A DNA stretch of 51,491 nucleotides from Paracoccaceae bacterium Fryx2 (GTDB taxonomy: Bacteria > Pseudomonadota > Alphaproteobacteria > Rhodobacterales > Rhodobacteraceae). A model generated the notes under the pieces. The model did not search any database, was not told the origin of the DNA, and saw nothing but the letters and a program-made list of their open reading frames with translations. Location: the NCBI GenBank assembly GCA_032334235.1, contig JAVSGI010000002.1:1-51491 (forward strand), written 5' to 3'. This document shows, one piece after another, positions 1 to 7,949 of the stretch. The position numbers were made by a program, and so were the translations under genes. Position 1 is the first letter of the stretch; every line of letters starts with the position of its first letter.

Positions 1-92
1 GCATGGCAGGATCCTTTTCGACCTTTCTGCCGATAATTTCCGACTGTTTCAATCGGATTATGCGGGGCGTCGCTGCGGGTCTTGGCCGGCGC

Positions 93-578
93 TTACTCGG
101 CTGCGTCGGCGGGCTTGGCGTTCAACTGGCCATAGGCCGCTTCGCCAAGACGGTCGTAAAGGCCGATCTGGGTTTCGAGAAAGTCGATATGGCCCTCTTC
201 GTCGGCAAGCAGTTCGTCGAACAGGCTCCGGGTCACATAGTCACCCACTGCGTCACAATGCCGCCGTGCCTCGATATACAGCGTCCTGGCGTCATTTTCG
301 GCAGCAAGGTCACAGTCCAGCGTCTCGCGCAGGGTCTGGCCGATGCGCAGGCTGTCGAGCTTTTGCAGGTTCGGGTGGCCTTCCAGAAAGATGATGCGCG
401 CAATCAGCTTGTCGGCGTGGCCCATCTCCTCGATGCTTTCGGCGCGGGATTTGGCCGCCAGATGGCCATAGCCCCAATCATCCTGCAGCCGGTAGTGCAG
501 CCAATACTGGCTGACGGCGGTCAATTCAGACCGCAGGGCCGCATTCAGAAACTCAATAACCTTGGCGTCGCCTTTCAT
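93..578 (-). CDS. bfr: Bacterioferritin
   Basis: Haem-containing ferritin that oxidises Fe(II) and stores Fe(III) in a 24-subunit cytoplasmic shell. The 161-residue protein has the usual family length. All six di-iron ferroxidase ligands known from E. coli Bfr are present at the same numbers: E18, E51, H54, E94, E127 and H130. Met52, the inter-subunit haem ligand, is also present in the EMGHADK motif. The ATG at 578 has an AAAGGAC ribosome binding site six bases upstream. The start lies inside the 3' end of bfd (26-base overlap), so the two are co-transcribed. Bfd is the known electron donor for releasing iron from Bfr. Confidence 0.96.
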   Translation of the reverse strand: MKGDAKVIEFLNAALRSELTAVSQYWLHYRLQDDWGYGHLAAKSRAESIEEMGHADKLIARIIFLEGHPNLQKLDSLRIGQTLRETLDCDLAAENDARTLYIEARRHCDAVGDYVTRSLFDELLADEEGHIDFLETQIGLYDRLGEAAYGQLNAKPADAAE

Positions 579-831
579 GGGACAGTCCTTTCACGATGTG
601 CAAGTTGGGTATCGTCTGGCTGGGCGCGTCGCGCCTGGCTACAGCGAGGCTGTCACAATTGCGCATGGTGTCAAGGAACAAGGGCATGCACCCCCCGCAG
701 TCCGCCCTGCGCCCAAGCGCGTGGTATATCTTGCCGGGAGTGATGAGCGTATCGGGATCGGAGGCCCGCATCCAGTCGATCGCGGCGCGGATGTCGTGGT
801 CGGTGATGGACTGGCAGTGGCACACGATCAT
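553..831 (-). CDS. bfd: Bacterioferritin-associated ferredoxin, [2Fe-2S] BFD-type
   Basis: Small [2Fe-2S] ferredoxin that reduces the ferric core of bacterioferritin so that iron can be released. From the ATG at 831 it is 92 residues, with cluster ligands C4 and C6 (CHC) and C45 and C48 (CGGC), the BFD pattern. The frame is open to an upstream ATG at 888, but that start has no ribosome binding site and would add 19 residues before the cysteine motif. The 831 start has AAAGGT upstream. The 3' end overlaps bfr. A 31-bp element shared with the hemP promoter lies about 110 bp upstream, which suggests iron-responsive control of bfd-bfr separately from feo. Confidence 0.9.
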   Translation of the reverse strand: MIVCHCQSITDHDIRAAIDWMRASDPDTLITPGKIYHALGRRADCGGCMPLFLDTMRNCDSLAVARRDAPSQTIPNLHIVKGLSHERRRQGY

Positions 832-940
832 GATCAGACCTTTGGAGAGCGGGGTCTTGTTGAAGGCTGGCGTCGCGGTTTCAGGCATCGTCAGGATGGT
901 TCCGCCCGAGTCTTGCCGACCGGTTTCGATCTTGCCCGAA

Positions 941-971
941 TAAATCCGACAAAAACGCTTTCATGTAAAGC
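941..971 (-). promoter_or_regulatory. Putative iron-responsive operator, copy A (upstream of bfd-bfr)
   Basis: Read on the minus strand, this 31-bp element is GCTTTACA, two bases, AAAGC, two bases, TTTTGTCGGA, one base, TTA. It matches the element at 10561-10591 upstream of hemP at 26 of 31 positions, with identical spacing and the same orientation relative to its gene. Both copies precede iron genes. That suggests an operator or extended promoter for an iron or Fe-S regulator such as IscR (Iron-Rhodo-box type), RirA, Irr or Fur. The regulator cannot be named from the sequence. Confidence 0.6.
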
Positions 972-1016
972 TTATTCTTTTCATCGGAAAACCGCCCCGT
1001 CACGGGGCGACCTTTC

Positions 1017-1256
1017 TCACGGGGTCGATCCGGTCCATTCGTAGCTTTCGAACTGTGCCGGATCGCACGCGCAGCCGCCGCAGCCGGATGCCTTGGCGCA
1101 GGCCGGGGCGCCGACATGGCGCTGCATCATCCCCTTCCCGACCCAATGGGCCAACATGCCCCGCACCGCCTCGGGGTCGCGCCGGACATGCAGCGCAATG
1201 TCGGACAGGCTTGCCCTGCCGTGCTGCTGCACATAGCTGCGGATCGCCATCAGCAT
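1017..1256 (-). CDS. feoC: FeoC-like winged-helix protein
   Basis: Last gene of the feo operon. FeoC proteins are small winged-helix proteins thought to modulate FeoB assembly or stability, some binding an Fe-S cluster. The 79-residue product has an N-terminal helix-turn-helix-like region (about residues 1-48). It then has a cysteine-rich loop, C53, C59, C62 and C64, followed by the FeoC-like ending DPAQFESYEW. It begins nine bases after the feoB stop. A second in-frame ATG two codons later (1250) is an alternative start. Function is assigned from domain form and operon position. Confidence 0.8.
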   Translation of the reverse strand: MLMAIRSYVQQHGRASLSDIALHVRRDPEAVRGMLAHWVGKGMMQRHVGAPACAKASGCGGCACDPAQFESYEWTGSTP

Positions 1257-1265
1257 CGCCTGCCC

Positions 1266-3563
1266 TCACTCTGCCAGCAGCGGCCCGGACCGCCGCGCCG
1301 TCCGGCCAAGGATGCGCAGGGTCAGGATGGTCAGCGCGAACAGCGTCAGGATCGTGGCGATCCACGCAGCCGAACTGCCGGGATGCCGCGCGAAGGTCGC
1401 CGCCTGATAGATCAGCACCGCCGATCCCCAGCCCATCAGCGTCGTCCAGCCGGTGACGAAGGCCGTCCAGCGCGGGCCGGACTCGCGCCACACCGCCGCG
1501 ATGGCCGCCGAACAGGGCATGTAAAGCAGCACCATCAGCAGATAGGCAAAGGCCCCGATCTGCCCGTCGAACTGTGCCCGCATCGCGCCGAAGGTGCTGG
1601 CCTCGACCTCCAGCTCGGCCGCTGCCGCATCCGTCGTGGCAACGTCACCGACCGAAAGCCCCAGCGGGTCTGCCAGCGTGTCGCCCAGGCCCGACAGGTT
1701 GTCCCCGATGCTGCCCCAGGCTTCGGCCAGCCCCGCGCCAAGGTCGAACTCGCCATCCGCTTCTGCATTCTGCCCGGCGTAAAGCGCGTTCAGGGTGCCC
1801 ACCACCGCCTCTTTCGCCAGAATGCCGGTGAACACCCCCACCGCCGCGGGCCAGTTGTCTTCCTCGATCCCCATCGGCTCGAACACCGGCACGATCTGGC
1901 GGCCGATTTCCGACAGCATCGAGTTGCCGGTATCCTCGTTGCCGAAGCTGCCGTCGCGGCCCCACGAATTGAGGAAGGCCAGCACCATGATCACCGGCAC
2001 CAGCACGCGGCCTGCGCGGATCACGAAGCCTTTCAGCCTGTCCCAGGTGCGGATCAGCACGCCTTTCAGCGTCGGCAGGTGGTAGGGCGGCAGTTCCATC
2101 ACGAAGGGCGAGATGGCGCCGGGCAGCAGCGTCGATTTCAGCACGAAGCCGGTCAGCACCGCCGCGGCAATGCCGATCAGATACAGCGCGAACACCAGGT
2201 TCTGCCCGCCTGTCGGGAAGAACGCGGCGGCAAACAGCGCATAGACCGGCAGCCGCGCCCCGCAGGACATGAAGGGCACCATCGCCACCGTCATCGTGCG
2301 GTCGCGGGCATCCTCCAGCGTGCGGGTCGCCATGATCGCGGGCACGTTGCAGCCGAAACCGACGATCAGCGGCACGAACGCCTTGCCCGGCAGCCCGATG
2401 GCGCGCATCGCACGGTCCATCACGAAGGCGGCGCGGGCCATGTACCCCGAATCCTCCAGCACCGACAGCACGAGGAACAGGCAGGCGATCACCGGAATGA
2501 AGGTCGCCACCGTCTGCACCCCACCGCCAAGCCCGCTGGCCAGCAGCGTCGTCAGCCAGTCAGGGCTGCCAAGGGTTTGCAGCACATGCCCGAAGCCATC
2601 GACAAAGATCGTCCCGGCCGCGATGTCGAAAAAGTCGATGAACGCCGAGCCCACGTTGATCGTGAACATGAACATCAGATACATCACCGCCAGAAAGATC
2701 GGGATGCCGAGCGCGCGGTTCAGGATCACCTTGTCGATGCTGTCCGACAGCGTGCTGTCCAGTTCCAGAATGCGGCGGATGCTGGGCGCGGTGACTTCGG
2801 CCACCGCGTCATAGCGGCCGCTGGCGATGGCGGTATCGACATCATAGCCCAGCGTTTCGGCCAGCGCCGCCCTTGTCACATGCACATGGGTTGCGAGCTC
2901 CGGCATCCGCGCCAGCAGCGATTCGTCGCCTTCCAGCAGCTCCAGCGCCAGCCAGCGCGGCGCCCGCACCGCCCCCGCCTGCGCAACCAGCGGCATCAGG
3001 TCCGCCACCGCCGCCTCGATTTCCGGGCCATAGTGGATCGGCAGGGCCGGCGGCACACCGACCGAGGCGGCGCGGACAATCTCGTCCTTCAGCGCCTCGA
3101 CCCCCTTGCCGGTCGCGGCGACAATCGGCAGCACCGGGCAGCCCAGACCGCGCGACAGGGCCGCGATGTCGATCTCGATGCCGCGCGCCTTGGCGATATC
3201 CATCATGTTCAGCGCCACCAGAACCGGCAGGCCCATCTCGATCAGCTGGATGGTCAGATAGAGGTTGCGCTCAAGGTTCGAGGCATCGACGATGTTGACG
3301 ATGATCTGCGGCGCCCCCGACAGCGCATAGTCGCGCGCCACCCGTTCGTCAGGCGAGACGGCATGGGTGCTGGCCAGCGAATAGGTGCCGGGCAGGTCGA
3401 TCACCTCGACCCGGCTGGTGCCCGCCGCAAACCGGCCCGACTTGCGTTCCACCGTCACGCCGGGCCAGTTGCCGACCTGCTGCCGTGTGCCGGTCAGCGC
3501 GTTGAACAGGGTGGTCTTGCCGCAGTTGGGGTTGCCCAGCAGGGCGATGGTGACATCGGTCAT
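1266..3563 (-). CDS. feoB: Ferrous iron transporter FeoB
   Basis: Inner-membrane Fe(II) importer with a GTPase-like N domain. The G1 motif GNPNCGKT is at residues 10-17, G3 DLPG at 56-59 and G4 NMMD at 119-122. About 500 residues of membrane core follow, with the family's GFGCN and MVPFMSCGARLPVY segments and two Gate domains. The 765-residue length is normal. The start at 3563 overlaps the upstream feoA stop as ATGA, arguing for translational coupling. An ATG at 3572 is possible but would give a 13-base overlap. It imports ferrous iron under low oxygen, fitting the anaerobic nos genes elsewhere in the window. Confidence 0.96.
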   Translation of the reverse strand: MTDVTIALLGNPNCGKTTLFNALTGTRQQVGNWPGVTVERKSGRFAAGTSRVEVIDLPGTYSLASTHAVSPDERVARDYALSGAPQIIVNIVDASNLERNLYLTIQLIEMGLPVLVALNMMDIAKARGIEIDIAALSRGLGCPVLPIVAATGKGVEALKDEIVRAASVGVPPALPIHYGPEIEAAVADLMPLVAQAGAVRAPRWLALELLEGDESLLARMPELATHVHVTRAALAETLGYDVDTAIASGRYDAVAEVTAPSIRRILELDSTLSDSIDKVILNRALGIPIFLAVMYLMFMFTINVGSAFIDFFDIAAGTIFVDGFGHVLQTLGSPDWLTTLLASGLGGGVQTVATFIPVIACLFLVLSVLEDSGYMARAAFVMDRAMRAIGLPGKAFVPLIVGFGCNVPAIMATRTLEDARDRTMTVAMVPFMSCGARLPVYALFAAAFFPTGGQNLVFALYLIGIAAAVLTGFVLKSTLLPGAISPFVMELPPYHLPTLKGVLIRTWDRLKGFVIRAGRVLVPVIMVLAFLNSWGRDGSFGNEDTGNSMLSEIGRQIVPVFEPMGIEEDNWPAAVGVFTGILAKEAVVGTLNALYAGQNAEADGEFDLGAGLAEAWGSIGDNLSGLGDTLADPLGLSVGDVATTDAAAAELEVEASTFGAMRAQFDGQIGAFAYLLMVLLYMPCSAAIAAVWRESGPRWTAFVTGWTTLMGWGSAVLIYQAATFARHPGSSAAWIATILTLFALTILTLRILGRTARRSGPLLAE

Positions 3564-3799
3564 TCCGCGCATCCTTCGATTTCAAGGGCTTCCGCCTCGG
3601 CCTTGCGCAACGAAAGCCGAAAGCCGCGAACCTCGATCATGATCGGGTCGCCCAGCGGGGCAACGCCGACCAGCCGCAGCCTTGTGCCGGGGGTCAGGCC
3701 CATCGACAGAAGCTTCTGCCGGTAGCCCTGCCCGCCCGGGGCATAGCCTGCGACGCGCGCAAAGCCGCCGATCGCCACATCCGTGAGTTTCAGTCCCAT
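3560..3799 (-). CDS. feoA: FeoA-domain protein (second copy)
   Basis: A 79-residue SH3-like FeoA protein, the cytoplasmic partner of FeoB. It reads LTDVAIGGFARVAGY, then GQGYRQKLLSMGLTPGTRL and a C-terminal beta region ending in EIEGCAE. The family pattern of a G-x(4)-R-L-x-x-MGL/PG core is visible. The start at 3799 has AAAGGA upstream. An ATG at 3814 would overlap the first feoA stop as ATGA and is also plausible. Two feoA genes in a row before feoB are common in alphaproteobacteria. Confidence 0.9.
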   Translation of the reverse strand: MGLKLTDVAIGGFARVAGYAPGGQGYRQKLLSMGLTPGTRLRLVGVAPLGDPIMIEVRGFRLSLRKAEAEALEIEGCAE

Positions 3800-3810
3800 C
3801 GCCGGTCCTT

Positions 3811-4050
3811 TCATGGCGCGATCGTCACCAGTATCTTGCGCGAAAGCTCCTGCCCCAGCGCCAGCCGGGTTTCGCCCACCGCCACCACCAGCGGCCCGCA
3901 ATTTCCGCCGCGGATCACCCGCAACTCGTGCCCGACCACGATGCCAAGCTCGGTCATGCGCCGCTGCATCTCGCGCCCGCCGATCAGCGCGGTGACGGCA
4001 ACCTTTGTGCCCGTGGGCGTCAGCGCCAGTGGCAGGGAATGCGGGTTCAT
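3811..4050 (-). CDS. feoA: FeoA-domain protein (first copy, operon leader)
   Basis: First gene of the feo operon, 79 residues, with an SH3-like FeoA fold (GTKVAVTALIGGREMQRRMT, ELGIVVGHELRVI, GETRLALGQELSRKILV). It presumably supports FeoB at the membrane together with the second FeoA. The ATG at 4050 is preceded by a strong AAGGAGG. The two FeoA proteins are clearly different in sequence, so they are diverged paralogues rather than a recent duplication. The upstream spacer holds a TTGC-N9-GCAA inverted repeat (4111-4127) but no convincing FNR box. Confidence 0.9.
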   Translation of the reverse strand: MNPHSLPLALTPTGTKVAVTALIGGREMQRRMTELGIVVGHELRVIRGGNCGPLVVAVGETRLALGQELSRKILVTIAP

Positions 4051-4179
4051 GCGGGTGCAGTCCTCCTTGCGCGGCCATGGGCATCAGGGCCACCCGAATT
4101 GTCTTACTGTTTTGCTTGGGCTTTGCAAGCGAGGCACCTTGACGCGGGGGGGGGCAGGCGGGGGGGCAGGCCGGGGCGA

Positions 4180-4866
4180 TCAGCGGTCCGCGACGATCCG
4201 GCCATCCTCCAGCGTGATGATCCGGTCGGCGCGTTCCAGAATCCGGTTGTCATGGGTGACCATCACCGTGGTCGTGCCGCGCTCCGCCCCCAGCCGTTTC
4301 AGCATCGAAACCACCGTCATGCCGCTGTCGCGGTCAAGGGCGGCGGTCGGCTCGTCGGCAAAGACCACCTCGGGGTTGCCGACCAGCGCGCGCGCCACGG
4401 CCACCCGCTGCTTCTGCCCGCCCGACAGGTTGGCGGGCAGATAGTCCAGCCGGTCGCCAAGGCCCAGCAGCGTCAGCACGTGGCGGGCGGCCTGCCCATA
4501 CAGCGCCGGGTCGCCCGGCCCGTGCACCTGCAACCCCATCAGCACGTTCTGCTGCGCCGTCAGGCTGCCATGCAGGTTGTGCGCCTGAAAGATGAACCCC
4601 AGCCGCTTGCGCAGGCCCTGCGACAGGCTGGCCGTCGCGCCGTGCAACTCGTGCCCCAGCAGCCGGACCGAGCCGTCCTGCACATCGCGCAGGCAGCCCA
4701 TCAGCGTCAGCAACGTGGTCTTGCCCGACCCGGACGGCCCCATCAGCACCGTCAGGCTGCCGCGCCTGATCTGCATCGAGACATCGAATATCGCCTGCTT
4801 GCGCGCCTCTCCCTGCCCGAAGGAATGGTTCAGCCCGCTGACGGTGATGGGGAAATCGTCGATCAT
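4180..4866 (-). CDS. devA: DevA-like ABC exporter ATP-binding protein
   Basis: ATPase of a three-part DevBCA exporter. Walker A GPSGSGKTT, signature LSGGQKQRVAVARAL, Walker B VVFADEP and the H-loop TVMVTHD are all present. The family-typical FIFQAHNLHGSLTAQQNV is also seen. The start at 4866 (MIDDFPI) lies ten bases after the devC stop; an upstream in-frame ATG at 4923 would overlap devC by 47 bases and is less likely. DevBCA systems in cyanobacteria export glycolipids; the substrate here is unknown. A run of nine and then seven G residues sits between this gene's stop and the feo promoter (4146-4166). Confidence 0.9.
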   Translation of the reverse strand: MIDDFPITVSGLNHSFGQGEARKQAIFDVSMQIRRGSLTVLMGPSGSGKTTLLTLMGCLRDVQDGSVRLLGHELHGATASLSQGLRKRLGFIFQAHNLHGSLTAQQNVLMGLQVHGPGDPALYGQAARHVLTLLGLGDRLDYLPANLSGGQKQRVAVARALVGNPEVVFADEPTAALDRDSGMTVVSMLKRLGAERGTTTVMVTHDNRILERADRIITLEDGRIVADR

Positions 4867-4876
4867 CGCGCGCCCG

Positions 4877-6049
4877 TCAGAACAGGTCGGCCGGGTCGGC
4901 CGAGGCCAGCCGCCGGGTGGCAATCGCCCCCGACAGCGAACAGGCCGCCAATGTGCCCGCGAACACCATCGCGGCCACGCCGGGCGTCATCGCCAGCGGC
5001 AGCGTCGTGGCGGCCTTCATCGCGGCCAGCAGGCCGGTGGCCACGATGAACCCCGGCACGAAGCCCAGCACGGCCAGAACCAGCGCCTCCTCGAACACGA
5101 TGCCCAGAAAAAACCTTTGCCGATACCCCATCGCCTTGAAGGTGGCATATTCGCCAAGGTGGTTCGCCACGTCGGTTGACAGCACCTGATAGACGATCAC
5201 GATTCCCACCAGAATCCCGATGATCACGCCAAAGCCGAAGATGATCCCGGTCGGGCGCTTGGTCTGCTGATAGCTCAGGTCGTCGGCGGCGGCCTGCGCG
5301 TAAGCGCGGATCCGCAGCGACTTGTCGGAAATCAGTCCACGCAGGCGGGCAGCCACGGCGTCCGGGTCGGCGCCGGGGCGGACCTGCAGCAGGATATGGT
5401 CGGGGGCGGCAGACTTGCGCGCCGGGAACAGCGCCAGAAAGGTCTGGTCAGACACCATCATGTAGCCGTCGCCGCCAAACCCGCCGCCGCCCGCAAAAGT
5501 GTCGAAAAGCGTCAGGGTCTTGCCCGAGACCTCGAGCGACAAGGGGCTTTGCGGGCGGATCGCCGCCGCCTCTGCCCGTGGCAGGCCCCGGCTGAACATG
5601 TCGAGAATGCCCGCGTTCTGCAATTGCAGGGTGGATGCCTTGCGCGCCATCGTGTCGGACAGGAAGCCGGGCAGCGCCGGGTCGACACCGTAGGTCGTCA
5701 GGCTCAGCGTCCTTTCGCCGCGCGCCCAGCTCACGTTGCCGATGAACAGCCCGGTGCCGCCGGTCACGTCGGGGTCGGCCAGCGCCTGAAACAGCCATTG
5801 CCGCGCGACGTTGCCGCCCTCGGTCATCGAATTGGCATCCGAGGCGGAAATCATGATGTCGGCCCGAAAGAAGTCGTAGGGCTTGAGGGTTGCCGTCGCC
5901 ATCGAGCCCATGATGCCAAGCTGCACGAACACCAGCACGTTGGCAAAGGCCACCCCGGCCAGGGCTGCGGCAAAGCGGGTGCGGCTGTGGGTCAGTTGCA
6001 GCCAGCCGATCGGCAGGCGGCCGAACAGCCATTGCAGCAGGCGGGTCAT
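4877..6049 (-). CDS. devC: DevC-like ABC exporter permease
   Basis: MacB/FtsX-type inner-membrane permease of the DevBCA family, 390 residues. It has one N-terminal membrane helix (about 26-48), a large periplasmic domain (about 55-265) and three C-terminal helices starting at IIFGFGVIIGILVGIVIVYQ. The motif VLSTDVANHLGEYATFKAMG is characteristic of DevC. It overlaps devB by ATGA and is followed closely by devA, so the three genes form one transcription unit in the order B-C-A. Confidence 0.9.
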   Translation of the reverse strand: MTRLLQWLFGRLPIGWLQLTHSRTRFAAALAGVAFANVLVFVQLGIMGSMATATLKPYDFFRADIMISASDANSMTEGGNVARQWLFQALADPDVTGGTGLFIGNVSWARGERTLSLTTYGVDPALPGFLSDTMARKASTLQLQNAGILDMFSRGLPRAEAAAIRPQSPLSLEVSGKTLTLFDTFAGGGGFGGDGYMMVSDQTFLALFPARKSAAPDHILLQVRPGADPDAVAARLRGLISDKSLRIRAYAQAAADDLSYQQTKRPTGIIFGFGVIIGILVGIVIVYQVLSTDVANHLGEYATFKAMGYRQRFFLGIVFEEALVLAVLGFVPGFIVATGLLAAMKAATTLPLAMTPGVAAMVFAGTLAACSLSGAIATRRLASADPADLF

Positions 6050-7278
6050 GGCCCGGGTTTCCCGGCCCCGGGCCGCGCGTCGATGCGGGCGACCACCTCC
6101 AGATTGGTGAAGCGGGCCGCCACCTCCGACGAGGCCGCGTCAAGCTCGACCATCACCGTGATCACCCGCGCATCGGTGTTGGCGGCGGTGTCGTCCGACA
6201 CCAGCCCCTGCCGCCCGACCGTCAGCCCGATCGACTGCACCCGCCCCTGCAGCGTCCGCCCCAGCGCCCCGGCCACCAGCTCCACCGGCTGCCCGACCGC
6301 CACCGCAGCGATGCGGTCCTGATAGACCTCGACCTCGGCCATCATGGCATCGGTGTCGCCCATCTCCATGATGCCGTCTGCGGGCGGGCGTTCCCCCGCG
6401 CGGGCATGAACGTTCAGCACCACGCCGCTGATCGGTGCCAGCACCGCCGCCCGTGTCAGGTCGCGGCTGGCGCGAGTCAGATCGGCCTCGGCGGCCTCCA
6501 GATTGCGGGTGGCCACGATCACGTCGGGCTGGGTGTCGACCTCGGCGCTGGCAAAGCGCGCCAGCGTGGCCTTTGCCTTCTGCACCGCCAGTTCAGACTG
6601 GCGCGCAGTGGCGGCGGCGGCTTCCATCGCGGCCTGCGTCGCCACGCCCCGCGCGAAAAGCGCGGTCATGCGGGTCAGCTGGGTGTCGGCCTCGGTGGCG
6701 GCAGATTGCGCCTGTTCCACCCCGGCGCGCGCCTCGTCGAGCGAGTTCTGCACCGCCGCCCGGGTCTGCACCAGCGACGCCTGCCGCACGGCCACGTTGG
6801 CCTCGGCCAGCAGCACCGCGCTTTCAAGCTGGCCCTGATTGTCCAGCCGGGCCACCACGGCGCCCTTTTCCACCCGGTCACCGATGGCCACCAGAATCTC
6901 GGCGATCCGCGCATCGCCTGCGCCGAAAGGCGGCGCCACGATCGACACGTCGCCATGCGGCATCAGGCGCGCCAGCCCGACAACGTCGCTGGCCTGCATG
7001 GTGTCGAGCATTTCCTTCGGCAGCGAGATTTCCGGCGGCAGGGCGATGGGCGAGGCCGACCCGGCCCCGGGTTGCAGCCCGGTCAGCGCATAGAACTTCT
7101 GCAGGCCGGGCGGCTGGAAATACATGCCCACCACCGCACCAAGAAACATCAGTGCGGGAACCATCAGCACCAGAAGATAGCGGGCGCGAAACCGAAAGCG
7201 CCGTTTCGGCGCGGCTGCATCCGCGTCGTCGCGACGGATCACCGGAAGCGGCAGGCCGGGGTCGGAAGGGGGTATCAC
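6046..7278 (-). CDS. devB: DevB-like HlyD-family membrane fusion protein
   Basis: Periplasmic adaptor of the DevBCA exporter, 410 residues. A cytoplasmic N-terminus of about 30 residues is followed by one membrane helix (LLVLMVPALMFLGAVVGMYF). A lipoyl-like half (VSIVAPPFGAGDARIAEILV), a long alanine-rich coiled-coil hairpin (about residues 140-270) and the second lipoyl/beta-barrel part (AVLAPISGVVLNVHARAGE) come next. The start codon is GTG at 7278 with GGAG upstream. An FNR-like box lies about 105 bp upstream. No TolC-like outer-membrane partner is encoded in the window. Confidence 0.9.
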   Translation of the reverse strand: MIPPSDPGLPLPVIRRDDADAAAPKRRFRFRARYLLVLMVPALMFLGAVVGMYFQPPGLQKFYALTGLQPGAGSASPIALPPEISLPKEMLDTMQASDVVGLARLMPHGDVSIVAPPFGAGDARIAEILVAIGDRVEKGAVVARLDNQGQLESAVLLAEANVAVRQASLVQTRAAVQNSLDEARAGVEQAQSAATEADTQLTRMTALFARGVATQAAMEAAAATARQSELAVQKAKATLARFASAEVDTQPDVIVATRNLEAAEADLTRASRDLTRAAVLAPISGVVLNVHARAGERPPADGIMEMGDTDAMMAEVEVYQDRIAAVAVGQPVELVAGALGRTLQGRVQSIGLTVGRQGLVSDDTAANTDARVITVMVELDAASSEVAARFTNLEVVARIDARPGAGKPGP

Positions 7279-7382
7279 GGCGCGCTCCGATCAGGACAGG
7301 GTGCATGGGATCAGGCGGGGTATTCCCGCGCGCTGAAACATGCCTGACGAATGCACGTTATCGCACCGCCAACGGGAATGGT

Positions 7383-7396
7383 CTGATCTGGATCAA
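7383..7396. promoter_or_regulatory. FNR/NNR-type box upstream of devBCA
   Basis: The sequence CTGATCTGGATCAA matches the FNR-type consensus TTGAT-N4-ATCAA at nine of ten fixed positions. Its centre is about 111 bp from the devB start codon. If functional it would place the exporter under low-oxygen (FnrL) or nitric-oxide (NNR-type) activation. A single near-match can arise by chance. Confidence 0.4.
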
Positions 7397-7822
7397 GCCC
7401 CTTGCGGCAGGGTCGCCGCCGGCCATCTGATCGGCCACCAGCCGAAACGCGGCCTCCCTGCGGAATGGATCGGGTGCCAGCGCGTTGCCGGGACAAGCAG
7501 CAGATGCCTGCTGCCCCGCACCCAGCAAAAAAACCGTCATGCGTCTTTTCACATCCGTCCCTCCGGCGGCAATCGCGGTGCTTCTGCCGTTCGGCACCCA
7601 GGCCGGAGCGGCGGCGCGATCACGCCATCATCTTCCGGTCGGCAGGTGAAGGTCAGTTTCGGGGCGGGGCCAAGACGCGGCATCGGTTCGGTTTCCGTTT
7701 CGGGGTCACGGGGCGGCGGCTTCTGCGCAAGATCCGCCGCATCTAAAACGTGGCGGGGCCCGCTGCATTCCATCGCCCGACGCGACCCGCTCCGGCCTCT
7801 ACAGGGCTGGCCCGCTCGACCA

Positions 7823-7854
7823 TGCTGCCCGATACCGGGGCAAAACGGGCAGCA
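7823..7854. terminator. Inverted repeat downstream of the RTX gene
   Basis: A perfect 9-bp inverted repeat (TGCTGCCCG / CGGGCAGCA) with a 14-base loop lies about 95 bp beyond the RTX stop codon. There is no T run on the minus strand after the stem, so it is at best a weak or factor-dependent terminator. Confidence 0.35.
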
Positions 7855-7949
7855 CCGCCCGTTCCGCCCTGCGCCCCCGCCACCCGCGATAAGATGCCAT
7901 TATCAGGGGTGGTGGGGTCACGCATCAGGCGCGCAATGACGCTGCGCCC

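Larger units (their letters stand above)
7279..7949. other. Gene-poor spacer, 671 bp, between devB and the RTX gene
   Basis: No convincing gene is visible. It holds the FNR-like box at 7383-7396 and a 9-bp inverted repeat at 7823-7854. A 36-codon ORF (7539-7649) has a signal-peptide-like start but no ribosome binding site or homology that I recognise. The rest looks like non-coding GC-rich DNA. Confidence 0.6.

Noticed and set aside
1-92. Feature at the left edge
   Set aside because: Only a partial resemblance (34-44) to the iron element; no gene or terminator can be supported.
831-888. Longer bfd start at 888
   Set aside because: No ribosome binding site, and the extra residues precede the normal N-terminal cysteine motif of the family.
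1116-3725. 869-codon plus-strand ORF opposite feoB
   Set aside because: Its product is a histidine-, arginine- and glutamine-rich low-complexity sequence, the mirror of a high-GC coding strand. FeoB on the minus strand has all its motifs.
4111-4127. FNR box upstream of feoA
   Set aside because: TTGC-N9-GCAA lacks the TTGAT/ATCAA core and its spacing; kept only as a note under feoA.
7539-7649. 36-codon ORF with a signal-peptide-like N-terminus
   Set aside because: No ribosome binding site, no recognisable family and no operon partner; too short to support.
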